From NCBI GenBank assembly GCA_019694685.1, contig JAIBBM010000042.1:1-34936 (forward strand): a DNA stretch of 34,936 nucleotides. The letters are read 5' to 3'. Positions 7,636 through 16,241 of this stretch are shown piece after piece. The position numbers were made by a program, and so were the translations under genes. The stretch is from Leptospirales bacterium. GTDB lineage: Bacteria > Spirochaetota > Leptospiria > Leptospirales > Leptonemataceae. How positions within the stretch are numbered: the stretch's first letter is position 1; every line of letters starts with the position of its first letter. Below the pieces are notes generated by a model, which saw only the letters and a program-made list of their open reading frames with translations, searched no databases and was not told the DNA's origin.

Positions 7636-9173
7636 TTGAGTATGTTTTCATCATCTTCAATAATGAGGATTCTTTCTCTCTGTCCCGTTGTTCCGGGTGA
7701 CGCGATGTTCTTTTCGACTGGTTTGTGGTCGGAGACAGGGAGTTCAATTGTAAAGCTAGAACCTTGAGCCGGTGTTGAATCCACGAATATTTTGCCTCCG
7801 TGCGATTCGACGGTGGCGCGAGTGTAAGCGAGTCCGAGGCCTGTGCCTTTGCCATTTCCTTTCGTTGTGAAAAAAGGATCAAAGATGCGCGGAAGTAGCA
7901 CGGGATCAATGCCATCTCCGGTGTCTTGAACGCGAATTCTTACAATGGAGGAGCCGACTACTGCGTATGATTGAATCGTCAAAAGGCCAGTGTCTTTCAT
8001 TGCATCAATTGCGTTAGCGCAAAGATTGAAGAGAGCTCCGTGCAGCATGGTGCGATCGGCCAGCACGATTTTTTCTGGTGCACCCAGTTCAGTAACCAAT
8101 TGAATTTTCGCCGGAAGGGATGCTTTGACTACGTCGATTACTTCCTCGAGCAGATGATCGATGGCGCATGGTGCCAGGTTTTTCGATTCAATGCGTGCAA
8201 ATGACAGGAGCTGTGCGGTCACGTCCCGACCGCGCACCCCGGCACTCAGGATTTTCTGCGCGTAGGTCTGAACTTTGTCTTCAGGCCTGTCGATCAGCAA
8301 CTGTGCGTAATTCATCACTCCACCAAGAAGATTGTTGAACTCGTGCGCAATGCGTGCAGACAAAAGTCCGAGTGCTTCCATTTTGCGAGATTGAAACAAG
8401 TTCTCTTCCAGGGATTTGCGGGTTTCTTCTGCCTCAATTCGATCCGTAACGTCGTGCTGAATCCCTATGAAGTGTGTGACCCGGTTGTTTTCGCGCACAG
8501 GATACAGAGTCAATTCGTTCCAGAACATGCTTCCGTCTTTGCGATAATTGCGATAGATGACTCTGGTTCTTCTTTCTTCTGCAATGGCCTTGCGAATCTC
8601 TTCGCGTGCGGGTTGGTTTCGGTCTTCTGCCTGCAAAAATCTACAATTGCTACCGATTGCTTCCTCTGCATCGTAACCAGTCAGCCGCGTGAATCCCTCG
8701 TTGACGTACGTAATAGGAAGATCCGGCGCCAGTGCATCCACGATTACTATCCCTGTGTCGATTGCATTTAGAGCGCGCTCGCGAAGCAGAAGGTCGCGCT
8801 TTTGGTCTGTTCCCAGCAGGGCCGCCTGTCTGTGCTCAGTGATGTCCTGTGTGAGTACCATTCCCCCCACGATGATTCCATCTTCATCCAGAATGGGATG
8901 GGTGATCACCCAGTAAATTCTGCCCAGAAAAGGCTCTTCCACTGAAGTGCTCTTTCCTTCAAGCGCCGCTCTGCAAATGGGTTCGGATACCTTTGTCTGC
9001 TCCGGACCCCAGACTTCCCAGAGTGTTTTGCCTACTACTTGATCTGCATCAATCCCGAGCTGCTTGAGGATTTCTCCCCCGGCCGCCACGTAACGAAGGT
9101 TTCTGTCAAATACCCAGATCGAACCGTTCGGCAGGTTACGGACAATTCCTTTGTATAGATCAACGTGTTCCAC
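7482..9173 (-). CDS. LOV/PAS sensor histidine kinase with broken receiver
   Basis: A hybrid histidine kinase (563 aa, GTG start). Residues about 1-115 form a PAS domain. Residues about 130-255 form a LOV domain with the flavin-adduct motif GSNCRFLQAEDRNQ and the strand FWNELTLYPVRE, indicating blue-light sensing through a Cys-FMN adduct. The HisKA region has the phospho-acceptor AHEFNNLLGG. The ATPase has the N-box FNLCANAIDAM, the G1 box DTGDGID and GKGTGLGLAY. The C-terminus opens a receiver (RILIIEDDENIL), then runs into unrelated sequence because of a frameshift or deletion. The kinase core looks intact and would need an external response regulator. An ArsR gene follows on the same strand. 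Confidence 0.88.
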   Translation of the reverse strand: MEHVDLYKGIVRNLPNGSIWVFDRNLRYVAAGGEILKQLGIDADQVVGKTLWEVWGPEQTKVSEPICRAALEGKSTSVEEPFLGRIYWVITHPILDEDGIIVGGMVLTQDITEHRQAALLGTDQKRDLLLRERALNAIDTGIVIVDALAPDLPITYVNEGFTRLTGYDAEEAIGSNCRFLQAEDRNQPAREEIRKAIAEERRTRVIYRNYRKDGSMFWNELTLYPVRENNRVTHFIGIQHDVTDRIEAEETRKSLEENLFQSRKMEALGLLSARIAHEFNNLLGGVMNYAQLLIDRPEDKVQTYAQKILSAGVRGRDVTAQLLSFARIESKNLAPCAIDHLLEEVIDVVKASLPAKIQLVTELGAPEKIVLADRTMLHGALFNLCANAIDAMKDTGLLTIQSYAVVGSSIVRIRVQDTGDGIDPVLLPRIFDPFFTTKGNGKGTGLGLAYTRATVESHGGKIFVDSTPAQGSSFTIELPVSDHKPVEKNIASPGTTGQRERILIIEDDENILKSATGAAPPCFRTCEVTRKKRRSWLFPAIWIPIPALLSNPTRDLNFYRNPT

Positions 9174-9286
9174 AGGCCGTCCGCTCTATTTGAGAGTGCC
9201 ATCTCTGTAATGGCAAGAATTTAAACGGCTTCTCGCGAAGGCATTCGCAACGCGGCAGAGACTCCCGAGAAAATTTCATAAATCGC

Positions 9287-9339
9287 TTGACGTTCGCCAG
9301 ATATATAATTATATGCTTATATAAGTGAATGCATATATG
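9287..9339 (+). promoter_or_regulatory. Promoter and palindromic operator of ArsR/SRPBCC operon 2
   Basis: TTGACG (9287) and TATATG (9310) are spaced by 17 bases. The palindrome CTTATATAAG (9316-9325) sits inside a wider inverted pair, ATATGC (9311) and GCATAT (9331). Together they span the -10 region and the start codon, as expected for a repressor binding over its own promoter. Confidence 0.65.
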
Positions 9340-9681
9340 ACTTCTCTGGATGCAACCTTCGCGGCACTGGCAGATCCAACGCGCCGTGCCATTTTGATGA
9401 GGCTCGCCAGGGGTGACGCCACTGTGATGAGTCTCGCAAAACCTTTCAAGATGAGTCAGCCTGCCATATCCCAGCACCTGAAGGTTCTGGCCGAGGCAGG
9501 GCTCGTTTCGACCACGGTTCGAGGCCAGGAGCGACCTCGCAGGCTGGAAACTGCGCCGCTGGCCCGTGCGATCGACTGGATTGAAAAGTACCGCCAGATG
9601 TGGGAGAAACGCTACCAGGTACTCGACGGACTACTCGAGGAATTACAGGCAATGAAACCAAAAGGAGATCAGAAGAAATGA
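9337..9681 (+). CDS. ArsR-family transcriptional regulator
   Basis: A winged-helix repressor of about 114 aa, of the kind that partners AHSA1-type proteins. It opens with LDATFAALADPTRRAILMRL, and its recognition helix lies in FKMSQPAISQHLKVLAEAGL. The C-terminal helices contain DWIEKYRQMWEKRYQVLDGL. ATG 9337 is preferred to GTG 9325, though neither has a clear ribosome site; the transcript may be nearly leaderless. Its last four bases (ATGA) overlap the next gene's start. It probably represses its own operon via the AT-rich palindrome upstream. Confidence 0.88.
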   Translation: MTSLDATFAALADPTRRAILMRLARGDATVMSLAKPFKMSQPAISQHLKVLAEAGLVSTTVRGQERPRRLETAPLARAIDWIEKYRQMWEKRYQVLDGLLEELQAMKPKGDQKK

Positions 9682-10196
9682 AAACAGACAACAAAGAAAT
9701 GAAAATGGAACTGAGAGGCGAAAAGGAAGTCGTGCTCACGCGTTACTTTGCTGCGCCGCGCGAACTCGTGTTCGACTGCCATACGAAACCAGAGCTCATG
9801 CGAAGATGGTTGATTGGACCTCCGGGCATGACCCTTGAAGTGTGCGAAAATGATCTCAGGGTAGGAGGCAAATACCTCTACGTCTACTCCGACGCAAAAG
9901 GAAACAAAGCCGGCGTCTATGGAACGTTTCGTAAAGTAAATACACCGGAAGTTGTGGCCAACTCTGAGAATTACACTATGGATCTGTCTTCGTTTGATCC
10001 CAATCTTCCAGAAGATCCGAATGCAACAGTAGAGTCGCGCACCTTCACAACTCAGGGCAGCGGAACTCTGATGACCCACGTGTGCACATATGCTTCTGCG
10101 GAAGTACGCAAGGCCACACTCGAATCAGGCGCGGGTCCCGACGGTATGGCAGAGTGCTGTCTGGTGCTGGACAAATTGCTTCTCGATCTTTCCTGA
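9678..10196 (+). CDS. SRPBCC (AHSA1-like) protein 4
   Basis: A 172-aa START-fold protein. Typical features are EVVLTRYFAAPRELVFDCHT, ELMRRWLIGPPGM, the LRVGGKYLYVYSD strand and the C-terminal GMAECCLVLDKLLLDL helix. ATG 9678 is chosen because AAGGAGA lies upstream and the ATGA overlap with the regulator gene implies translational coupling; the longer open frame from 9600 would run through most of the regulator's end. The function is probably binding or transforming a hydrophobic small molecule. The ligand is unknown. Confidence 0.87.
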   Translation: MKTDNKEMKMELRGEKEVVLTRYFAAPRELVFDCHTKPELMRRWLIGPPGMTLEVCENDLRVGGKYLYVYSDAKGNKAGVYGTFRKVNTPEVVANSENYTMDLSSFDPNLPEDPNATVESRTFTTQGSGTLMTHVCTYASAEVRKATLESGAGPDGMAECCLVLDKLLLDLS

Positions 10197-10285
10197 GAAT
10201 CGCAAGCACGGTCCCAGGTCGTGGCAGAAAAGCCATCTTCATGTTGTTAGGTGGCGTCTAGCGACCCCTTATTGTGACACAGTGC

Positions 10286-10600
10286 TCATCTCATTGCCCC
10301 AATGCGGTACTTGCGAAGGAGGGTGGCCGCCTTGCGGGAATGCGATTTGTTCTTCCCGTCTTTGTCTTTCCATCCGCTTGTAGCATCTTTGCCGCACCAT
10401 TTTACCAGTGCGTATTCGTGAGTGGTTGCGTGTTCCGAAAGATAAGGCGTGATGTCGTAAACGTAGTTATCGATCTGAATCCAGCAGCTTGACCCGTTTG
10501 CATTTGCCTTCAATTCGGTTGACGTAATGATTCTTTCCTGCGCCACCAGAGGAGACAGGGCCAGGACGAAAACCAGGAGCCGATTCTGCAGGGTTACCAT
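10286..10600 (-). CDS. Exported cytochrome-b5-like heme protein
   Basis: A 104-aa protein with a signal peptide (about residues 1-20, ending at VAQ) and a small cytochrome-b5-like domain. It has SCWIQIDNYVYDITPYLSEH, with the first candidate axial His, and SHSRKAATLLRKYRIG, with the second. The usual HPGG turn is replaced by HATTHEY, so this is a divergent member and heme binding is likely but not certain. Its start (ATGGTAA) overlaps the end of the reductase gene by 7 bases, so the two are translationally coupled. It would accept or deliver electrons in the periplasm. Confidence 0.75.
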   Translation of the reverse strand: MVTLQNRLLVFVLALSPLVAQERIITSTELKANANGSSCWIQIDNYVYDITPYLSEHATTHEYALVKWCGKDATSGWKDKDGKNKSHSRKAATLLRKYRIGAMR

Positions 10601-11706
10601 GGGCTAAATTCCTCCGTATGTATGTTGGACGATGACACTCCTTGTTTCTTCAAGAATTTTCTTGCTCCTTTCATAAAAGCAGGTGGACCGCAGATAAGAA
10701 ATGCTGGATTGTCAAGCCCCTCTGCAAGAGTGTTTAGTTCATCAAAAGTTGCTCTCGCTGTCATCACGTTCTTCCATTGGAACTGAGGGTATCGCTTTTG
10801 AAAGCCTTCGAACTCTCCAGCCAACATCCAATCGTCCGGTGCCTGATAGTGGATGAGTCTTATCTTGCCAGAATCTTGAAAATCCAGACAACGCGTTAAC
10901 CCGAGAAAAGGGGCGATTCCAACGCCCGCCGCAATCCAGACTTGATCCTGTTTACGCGGAACATTGAATTCAGGAAACGGTCCGTGGATGCTCATGGAAC
11001 TTCCTTCGCGCAAATCCTCAAGGTGAGAGGTATCCGTACCCACGCTCTTGATCAATAGCCGCATAACGGGGCTGAATTGACATGACGCGACGGAGAAAGG
11101 ATGCCATGTTCTGGAAAAGCCCGCACCGAACTGCGCAAATACAACGGAACCTGCCTTGAACCCTCTCGATTCCTTCTTTTCTGGTTTGAGCAGAATTTCG
11201 TGCAGGTTGGGCGTGATTTCGTTTATGCCGGTCACGGTCCACGCGGAAAAGGCCTGGCGGGATGCTAGAATGAGAATCGTGCTCGTGGCCACAATCGCCG
11301 AACTTGTGTAAAATACTAGTCTGTCCAGTGTTGCGTCATGGAGGTAAGCGAAACCGTGGCACGCCGCGGCGACAAGGGAGATAAATAAGGACCAATGAAA
11401 CCAGATCCAGAATCGGTGTGTAAGAGTTTTCGCAACGGAGAAGAAGAGGCCGGCGAACATCAAAACAGATGCGATCCAACCCAGAAGAAGAAAGGGATCT
11501 TCAAGAGAAAATGCGGATTCCGGTTCACGGAGTGTTTCATATAGAAGGTGGATGAGGATGATCACTCCGGTGGTGAATCCAAGCCAGTGGTGAACCCGGT
11601 GTTGGCGCGCAATTCCTCCGAATAGTTTCGCAATAAACCGAGCGCGCACTGCAGGAATAAAAGTTAAGGCGAAGGCAATGAACGCTGCGAGTCCCACAAG
11701 GTGCAT
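10594..11706 (-). CDS. Ferric-reductase-like membrane flavoprotein
   Basis: An electron-transfer protein with an N-terminal ferric-reductase-like membrane domain (about six hydrophobic segments, with paired His such as HRVHHWLGF, IHLLYE, HWSLF and ACHGF that could hold heme). A C-terminal FAD/NAD(P)-binding reductase module follows. The flavin motif HPFSVAS, the nucleotide motif GVGIAPFLG and the ICGPPAFMKGA motif are all present. ATG 11706 is preferred; an in-frame TTG at 11745 would overlap the upstream gene. The overlap with the cytochrome-b5-like gene suggests a pathway from cytoplasmic NAD(P)H through the membrane to a periplasmic heme protein. The final acceptor is unknown. Confidence 0.83.
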   Translation of the reverse strand: MHLVGLAAFIAFALTFIPAVRARFIAKLFGGIARQHRVHHWLGFTTGVIILIHLLYETLREPESAFSLEDPFLLLGWIASVLMFAGLFFSVAKTLTHRFWIWFHWSLFISLVAAACHGFAYLHDATLDRLVFYTSSAIVATSTILILASRQAFSAWTVTGINEITPNLHEILLKPEKKESRGFKAGSVVFAQFGAGFSRTWHPFSVASCQFSPVMRLLIKSVGTDTSHLEDLREGSSMSIHGPFPEFNVPRKQDQVWIAAGVGIAPFLGLTRCLDFQDSGKIRLIHYQAPDDWMLAGEFEGFQKRYPQFQWKNVMTARATFDELNTLAEGLDNPAFLICGPPAFMKGARKFLKKQGVSSSNIHTEEFSPW

Positions 11707-11710
11707 TGCT

Positions 11711-14455
11711 TCATTCGTTCCAGCTGAAAGTAGTTTGCGCGCCAAGTGCCGATTTCAGGATTTTCTTTCCTGCAGGTGAAATTTTAGTCTTCGCGATGAT
11801 CAGTGCGTTGAGATGTTTCATTGTTTTCAAATGAGGAACGGCTTCATCTGAAATCTTAGATCCTTCCAGATCAAGGACTCGTAGAGTCTTCAGTGCTTTC
11901 AGAGAAGCGCTATTCTTCACATCAAATGGGCACTTGCCAAGTTTCAGGGACAGTAGTTTCTTCAGTTTTCCCAGTTTTTCGATGCCGCTTCCGTGAACCA
12001 TGGTTCCATCCAGGTCGATCTCAGTTAGTTTTTGAAAACCGGATAAGACCTCGAAACATGCATCACCGATTTTTGTATCTGAAAAGTTGATACTTGTTAA
12101 GTGTTTCAAGTTCTTTATCTTCTCGAATCCGCTGTCTGTGATTTGTGTTTTTGAAATGTCGAGACTTTCCAGATTAAATCCACCAATGATTTCGCATGCT
12201 TCGTCCGAAATTCCAGAGCCTGAAAGATCCAATCTTTGTAATTTTTTTAAACTTTTTAGTTTTGCAAATGCTGAATCCGTGATCTGAGACAACTCATTCA
12301 AGCGGAGCCATTCGAGTTTTTCCATCACGGCGATGTGACCGGTGCACGCATCCGTGACGGCAGTACCGTCTATCCAGAGCTTTTTCAGAGATGGCAGCCC
12401 TGCAAGCTCTGCGATTCCGACGTCCGTCACCGGAGTATTTGAAATGATCACCTCTTCCAGGCCCGTGCATCTGGAGAGAGATTTCATTCCCTTGTCTGTG
12501 ATTGCGCTACACGACATCAGGATGATGCATCGTAGCTTTGGCAGAACATGGAGTGTTGCCAGATCTTCGTCGGATTGTTCGCTGTAACCCCAGTTCAGTT
12601 CATCTACATTCTTTACTTTCGCAAGGGTCATGTCCCAGGCTTTGCTCATCCTGGCGAGCGCTGCCATGGATTCGTCTGAGAATGGCGTTTCAGCGGGCGG
12701 TGTTTCTCCTTTTAGAATGGCAACTATGGCATCCAGGTTTTCCGCCTCTGCCCGATCGATGGGAGTTTCGCCGTCATCCGCCTTTGCCCGGGGATTTGCG
12801 CCGTGCTTCAACAGTAGCTTTACGAGTTCAGGTGCTTCGCGACCTGCAGCCCAGTGCAGTGCGCTTTCTCCGGAATAATCCTTCAACTTCACGTCGGCAC
12901 CTGCTTCGATGAGGACCGTGGCGACTTCATCATGGTCTCCGAAGACAGCCTGGAAAAGAGGGGTTTGTTTTGAGATGTTTCGCACGTTGAGTTTTGCACC
13001 GTGAGCCACGAGGAGTTTCACGACTTCGACATGACCCGATTCGGCCGCAAGGAAGAGCGCGGTCTCATCGCGTCCGTCTACGATTTCTAGATCTGCCCCT
13101 TTCTCTACAAGCAGCCGCACTATTTCAAGATGGCCTGCGCGCGAGGCGAGCATCAGAGGCGTGGAGCTTCTGAAGTTTTTCGAATTGATGTTGGCGCCTC
13201 TTTCGAATAACAGGCGGACAGCATCCAGGTGACCTTCCTGTGCGGCGAAGTGCAGGGCTGTAAGAGTACTTTTTGGTTCTGCGAGATCAATCTGGGCACC
13301 ATTGTCCAGTTCGCGTTTGAGGATTTCTACGTTACCTGTGCGGGCACTTTCAAAAAACCCTTCGCTGGATTTTTGAACTGCGGTAGCCTCCGCCTCTTCT
13401 TCTTCCTCTCGATCATAATCAGTGAGAACTTTCTCTATATCTTCTCCCTCGGGCACCTCGAGAGACTCAAACAGTGCGACTACATTCTTATCTTTGAGCT
13501 GTTCAGCGCAGCGCCGCGCGCCAACCCAGTTGATGGAAAGGTTCTCTTCCATTTCGGAACCAATCCAATATGCTGCGCTCTTGTAGGCGTTGTATGCTTC
13601 TTGAAAGTTTCCGTCTTTTTCCAGAGCCTGCGCACCAAGAAGCCATGCCTTCCCGCAATTCTTCTTTGCCGCCATTCGAATAACAGCCGGCCACAGATGC
13701 GATTGTCCGTAGATCTTGTCTCCACCGTTTTCGCTTAAAACCTTTGCTGCCTTTCGGGCGGCTTTGTAGGATCCGTCGCATTGCATGTCCAGATTGAAAA
13801 CTCGCCAGGCGATCGGAAGAAGGGCCGGTAAGTCCGGTTGCTCAGAATCACTCAGGATTTCAAAAAGAGAGATATGACCGGGCGCGAATTCGGGGAAGCT
13901 TTTCGTGAAGCTCTGCCACGCGGTTGAGTCTTCGTCATTTTCCTGGAGCGAATAGTACGAAGCGAGCATGCTTCCTTCACCCTCTGCGATTTCGTATTTG
14001 TCTGAGTCATCACCTCCGAACTCATCTGCGATCATCGCATCGAGAACGGCTCGCGCCCTTCCTGTGGTGTCCCCCAGAAATTCCGCGAATTCAATGAGAG
14101 CATCGCGTTTGTCCTCGAGATCATCTGATTCAACGTCGCCGTACATGGCAATGTGGGCTGCAACAAACGTCTTGATAGAGGAGGCGAAGGTTTTTCCAGG
14201 ATCACCTACGTGCGAAACACGCATCACGGGCCACTGATCTACGGGACGACCGAAGATCGGGCGAAGCGCTGCAATGTCTCCATCCCCGAAACCAGAAATG
14301 GGAAGAAAGCCAAATCCGCCCCAGTTGAATGCGGGATCTCCGAAATTTCCGGTGTAGAAACCGTCCACCCGGAGATCATTCAGTATTTCTGCTCCGGGTG
14401 TGTCTTCGTCCAGTAGTTGATTTAAAAAGCTTCCTACGCTGGAAGTATCTATCAT
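11711..14455 (-). CDS. Large ankyrin-repeat plus leucine-rich-repeat protein
   Basis: A protein of about 914 aa with three parts. The N-terminal ~360 residues form an acidic domain rich in aromatic/Gly patterns (GGFGFLPISGFGDGD), vaguely like SMI1/KNR4 (SUKH) proteins; this is uncertain. Residues about 365-580 form six to seven ankyrin repeats (TALHFAAQEGHLDAVRLLFE and similar). Residues about 600-905 form leucine-rich repeats of the TDxGxxxLxxLxxLxxLxL type. No signal peptide is seen, so it is probably cytoplasmic. ATG 14455 is preferred to an upstream start because GAGACGAAA lies before it. It is transcribed divergently from a DUF1963 gene. Both parts are protein-binding scaffolds; the partner is unknown. 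Confidence 0.85.
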   Translation of the reverse strand: MIDTSSVGSFLNQLLDEDTPGAEILNDLRVDGFYTGNFGDPAFNWGGFGFLPISGFGDGDIAALRPIFGRPVDQWPVMRVSHVGDPGKTFASSIKTFVAAHIAMYGDVESDDLEDKRDALIEFAEFLGDTTGRARAVLDAMIADEFGGDDSDKYEIAEGEGSMLASYYSLQENDEDSTAWQSFTKSFPEFAPGHISLFEILSDSEQPDLPALLPIAWRVFNLDMQCDGSYKAARKAAKVLSENGGDKIYGQSHLWPAVIRMAAKKNCGKAWLLGAQALEKDGNFQEAYNAYKSAAYWIGSEMEENLSINWVGARRCAEQLKDKNVVALFESLEVPEGEDIEKVLTDYDREEEEEAEATAVQKSSEGFFESARTGNVEILKRELDNGAQIDLAEPKSTLTALHFAAQEGHLDAVRLLFERGANINSKNFRSSTPLMLASRAGHLEIVRLLVEKGADLEIVDGRDETALFLAAESGHVEVVKLLVAHGAKLNVRNISKQTPLFQAVFGDHDEVATVLIEAGADVKLKDYSGESALHWAAGREAPELVKLLLKHGANPRAKADDGETPIDRAEAENLDAIVAILKGETPPAETPFSDESMAALARMSKAWDMTLAKVKNVDELNWGYSEQSDEDLATLHVLPKLRCIILMSCSAITDKGMKSLSRCTGLEEVIISNTPVTDVGIAELAGLPSLKKLWIDGTAVTDACTGHIAVMEKLEWLRLNELSQITDSAFAKLKSLKKLQRLDLSGSGISDEACEIIGGFNLESLDISKTQITDSGFEKIKNLKHLTSINFSDTKIGDACFEVLSGFQKLTEIDLDGTMVHGSGIEKLGKLKKLLSLKLGKCPFDVKNSASLKALKTLRVLDLEGSKISDEAVPHLKTMKHLNALIIAKTKISPAGKKILKSALGAQTTFSWNE

Positions 14456-14585
14456 GATTTCGTCTCGTTTCTCAGATTTTTGCCCGCCGCATTCGGACCA
14501 CAATCAGAAATCAAGGAACCGTGTGTCGGGGCATTTTGTACGCAATAAATATCATTCACATTCGTTGTGTCAGTCGTGAGGGTTT

Positions 14586-15401
14586 ATGGTCAGCGCAAAT
14601 GATTTTGTCAACAAGCTGGTTGAGTCTGTAAGAAAGAAGAAGTTCGCCGATTACATAAAGGCGTCGCCTGAAGAAGTGGCGGAGAGTCTGAGGGGGAAAC
14701 ATATTTTTGTCTCTGGTGAGTTCGCCACAGAGAAGCCTGGGCCGGGCCAGTCAAAGGTTGGGGGCAATCCGGACCTGCCAGAATCGCTACCGTGGCTGGC
14801 GGAAGAGGAGACAGCGAGCCCTCTGGCCTTCATTGCTCAAATCAATCTGGGCGAAGTGCACAAGCACGATCTTAGCGGGCGGTTGCCAGAAAAAGGGATG
14901 CTGTGGTTTTTTACCATCGCGGATGGTGACAGAGCATACGGTGAGGGAATCGACGAATCAACGTCTGCTGTTTTGTATGATCCGGATCCTGGCATTCTTT
15001 CTCCGCGCGAGATGCCAGCGGAGTTACTTGAGGAAAATGAATTTGCTTTGATTGAAGAACGACGACTTTTGTTCGGGCCTTCCGTATCGCTGTCAGGTTA
15101 CACCGATAGCGGCATCACCGATGCCATTGTCGACGCTTTGAGGGAAATCGGCGGGCGACGCGGTTCGGTTCACATTCTGACTCAATATCGGCCATCTGAC
15201 TACAGTTCGGATGAGGACGAAGATAGCGGGGACGATTCTGAAGGCTCCGATGCGGAAATGGTCTCCCTGATCGAGATGGATGGGTACGAAATTTCAAGTG
15301 ACATTTTTGTAGAAGGAATCATTGAATTCGTCTTAAGCGAAGCTGACCTGGTGGCGGGAAAACTTGAACGCGCATCTTGCCAATTCACTGCCGGAACTTA
15401 G
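14586..15401 (+). CDS. DUF1963 (YwqG-like) protein
   Basis: A 271-aa cytoplasmic protein of the DUF1963 family. The hallmark is SKVGGNPDLPESLPW followed by PLAFIAQINLGEV, then GMLWFFTIAD and a late GxVxILTQ-like strand (GSVHILTQY). A very acidic linker (DEDEDSGDDSEGSD, residues about 207-221) interrupts the C-terminal half. The biochemical function of the family is not established. It is divergent from the ankyrin/LRR gene with about 130 bases between, so the two may share regulation. A link to toxin-immunity systems is conceivable, since SUKH and ankyrin proteins also occur there, but no toxin is present. Confidence 0.8.
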   Translation: MVSANDFVNKLVESVRKKKFADYIKASPEEVAESLRGKHIFVSGEFATEKPGPGQSKVGGNPDLPESLPWLAEEETASPLAFIAQINLGEVHKHDLSGRLPEKGMLWFFTIADGDRAYGEGIDESTSAVLYDPDPGILSPREMPAELLEENEFALIEERRLLFGPSVSLSGYTDSGITDAIVDALREIGGRRGSVHILTQYRPSDYSSDEDEDSGDDSEGSDAEMVSLIEMDGYEISSDIFVEGIIEFVLSEADLVAGKLERASCQFTAGT

Positions 15402-15527
15402 GCGCCTTTCGCTGCGGATTTTCTATTTGTAAACTTTATCAACTACTATGAGCGGGAAAAAAGCGTTTGGCGCGGGAGTTAATCTGATAACTCCTGTGCG
15501 GATTGATACTAATGTTGAGGTCTTTTT

Positions 15528-16085
15528 ATGCAGCGTCAATTGCCATTGCAATCACTCTTTATTCTGATATTTCTGCTCGGGTGCGGTGAAAGCAAGCATC
15601 TCTCGGAAGCCCGGAAGGCAGCTCTGGATTCAAAATCGACGGATCAGGAGGCATTGCAGAGCATTGCCGCCTGGTGCTCCTGGAATCCAAGCGAAACGCG
15701 TTACACCGGGGCCAACGTTGATCCATGGCAGGACGGATATCGGGTAACGGCCGGTTATATATTGAATCCTCAGCGCCGCTTTATAAAGAGCGTGGATGAT
15801 TTCAAGCATGCCGTGCGGGTTGAGGCTGCAGCTATGGTGATCTGCATGTTTCGGGCAGGGAAAAGCAGAAAAATAAGGCGCATTGAATTGTCCGTGGCTC
15901 TTCCGCTGGAACAAACGAGTCAGCTTGTGAACCGTTTTGAAATCGAAGAGAAAGACATTGTGGAAATTCCGAATTTTGCAAATCAGCGCGGCCCCCTCGA
16001 TGAGAAGGGTTTGGAGTTTTACGTTGCGGACAGTAAGCTAAAGGCGACAACCGATAACTGGGAAGGAATCATCGTGCGCAACTAG
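15528..16085 (+). CDS. Hypothetical lipoprotein
   Basis: A 185-aa secreted protein with a lipoprotein signal: a hydrophobic core (LFILIFLLG) and lipobox LLGC at about residue 19. The mature part shows no recognised domain; it has two Cys (AAWCSWN and VICMF) and a mixed alpha/beta pattern ending EFYVADSKLKATTDNW. No clear partner is seen: the gene before it is on the same strand about 125 bases away and the next is convergent. The function is unknown. Confidence 0.75.
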   Translation: MQRQLPLQSLFILIFLLGCGESKHLSEARKAALDSKSTDQEALQSIAAWCSWNPSETRYTGANVDPWQDGYRVTAGYILNPQRRFIKSVDDFKHAVRVEAAAMVICMFRAGKSRKIRRIELSVALPLEQTSQLVNRFEIEEKDIVEIPNFANQRGPLDEKGLEFYVADSKLKATTDNWEGIIVRN

Positions 16086-16157
16086 ACTCAGAACTCTGGA
16101 CGGGCTTGTCCCCCTGGTCGCATTATCACCTTCAAAATGCGACTCTCTATCAGCGCG

Positions 16158-16179
16158 ATCCCCCCGTGCGCGGGGGGAT
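16158..16179. terminator. GC hairpin between convergent genes
   Basis: ATCCCCCC pairs with GGGGGGAT around the 6-base loop GTGCGC. It lies in the 156-base gap between two converging genes. There is no T-run immediately after on either strand, so a terminator role is plausible but not proven. Confidence 0.5.
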
Positions 16180-16241
16180 ACTTGAAAAATATTATGATTC
16201 TTGGAGAGTCTTGCGAGCTGGACATCCAACACGCGATGGTA

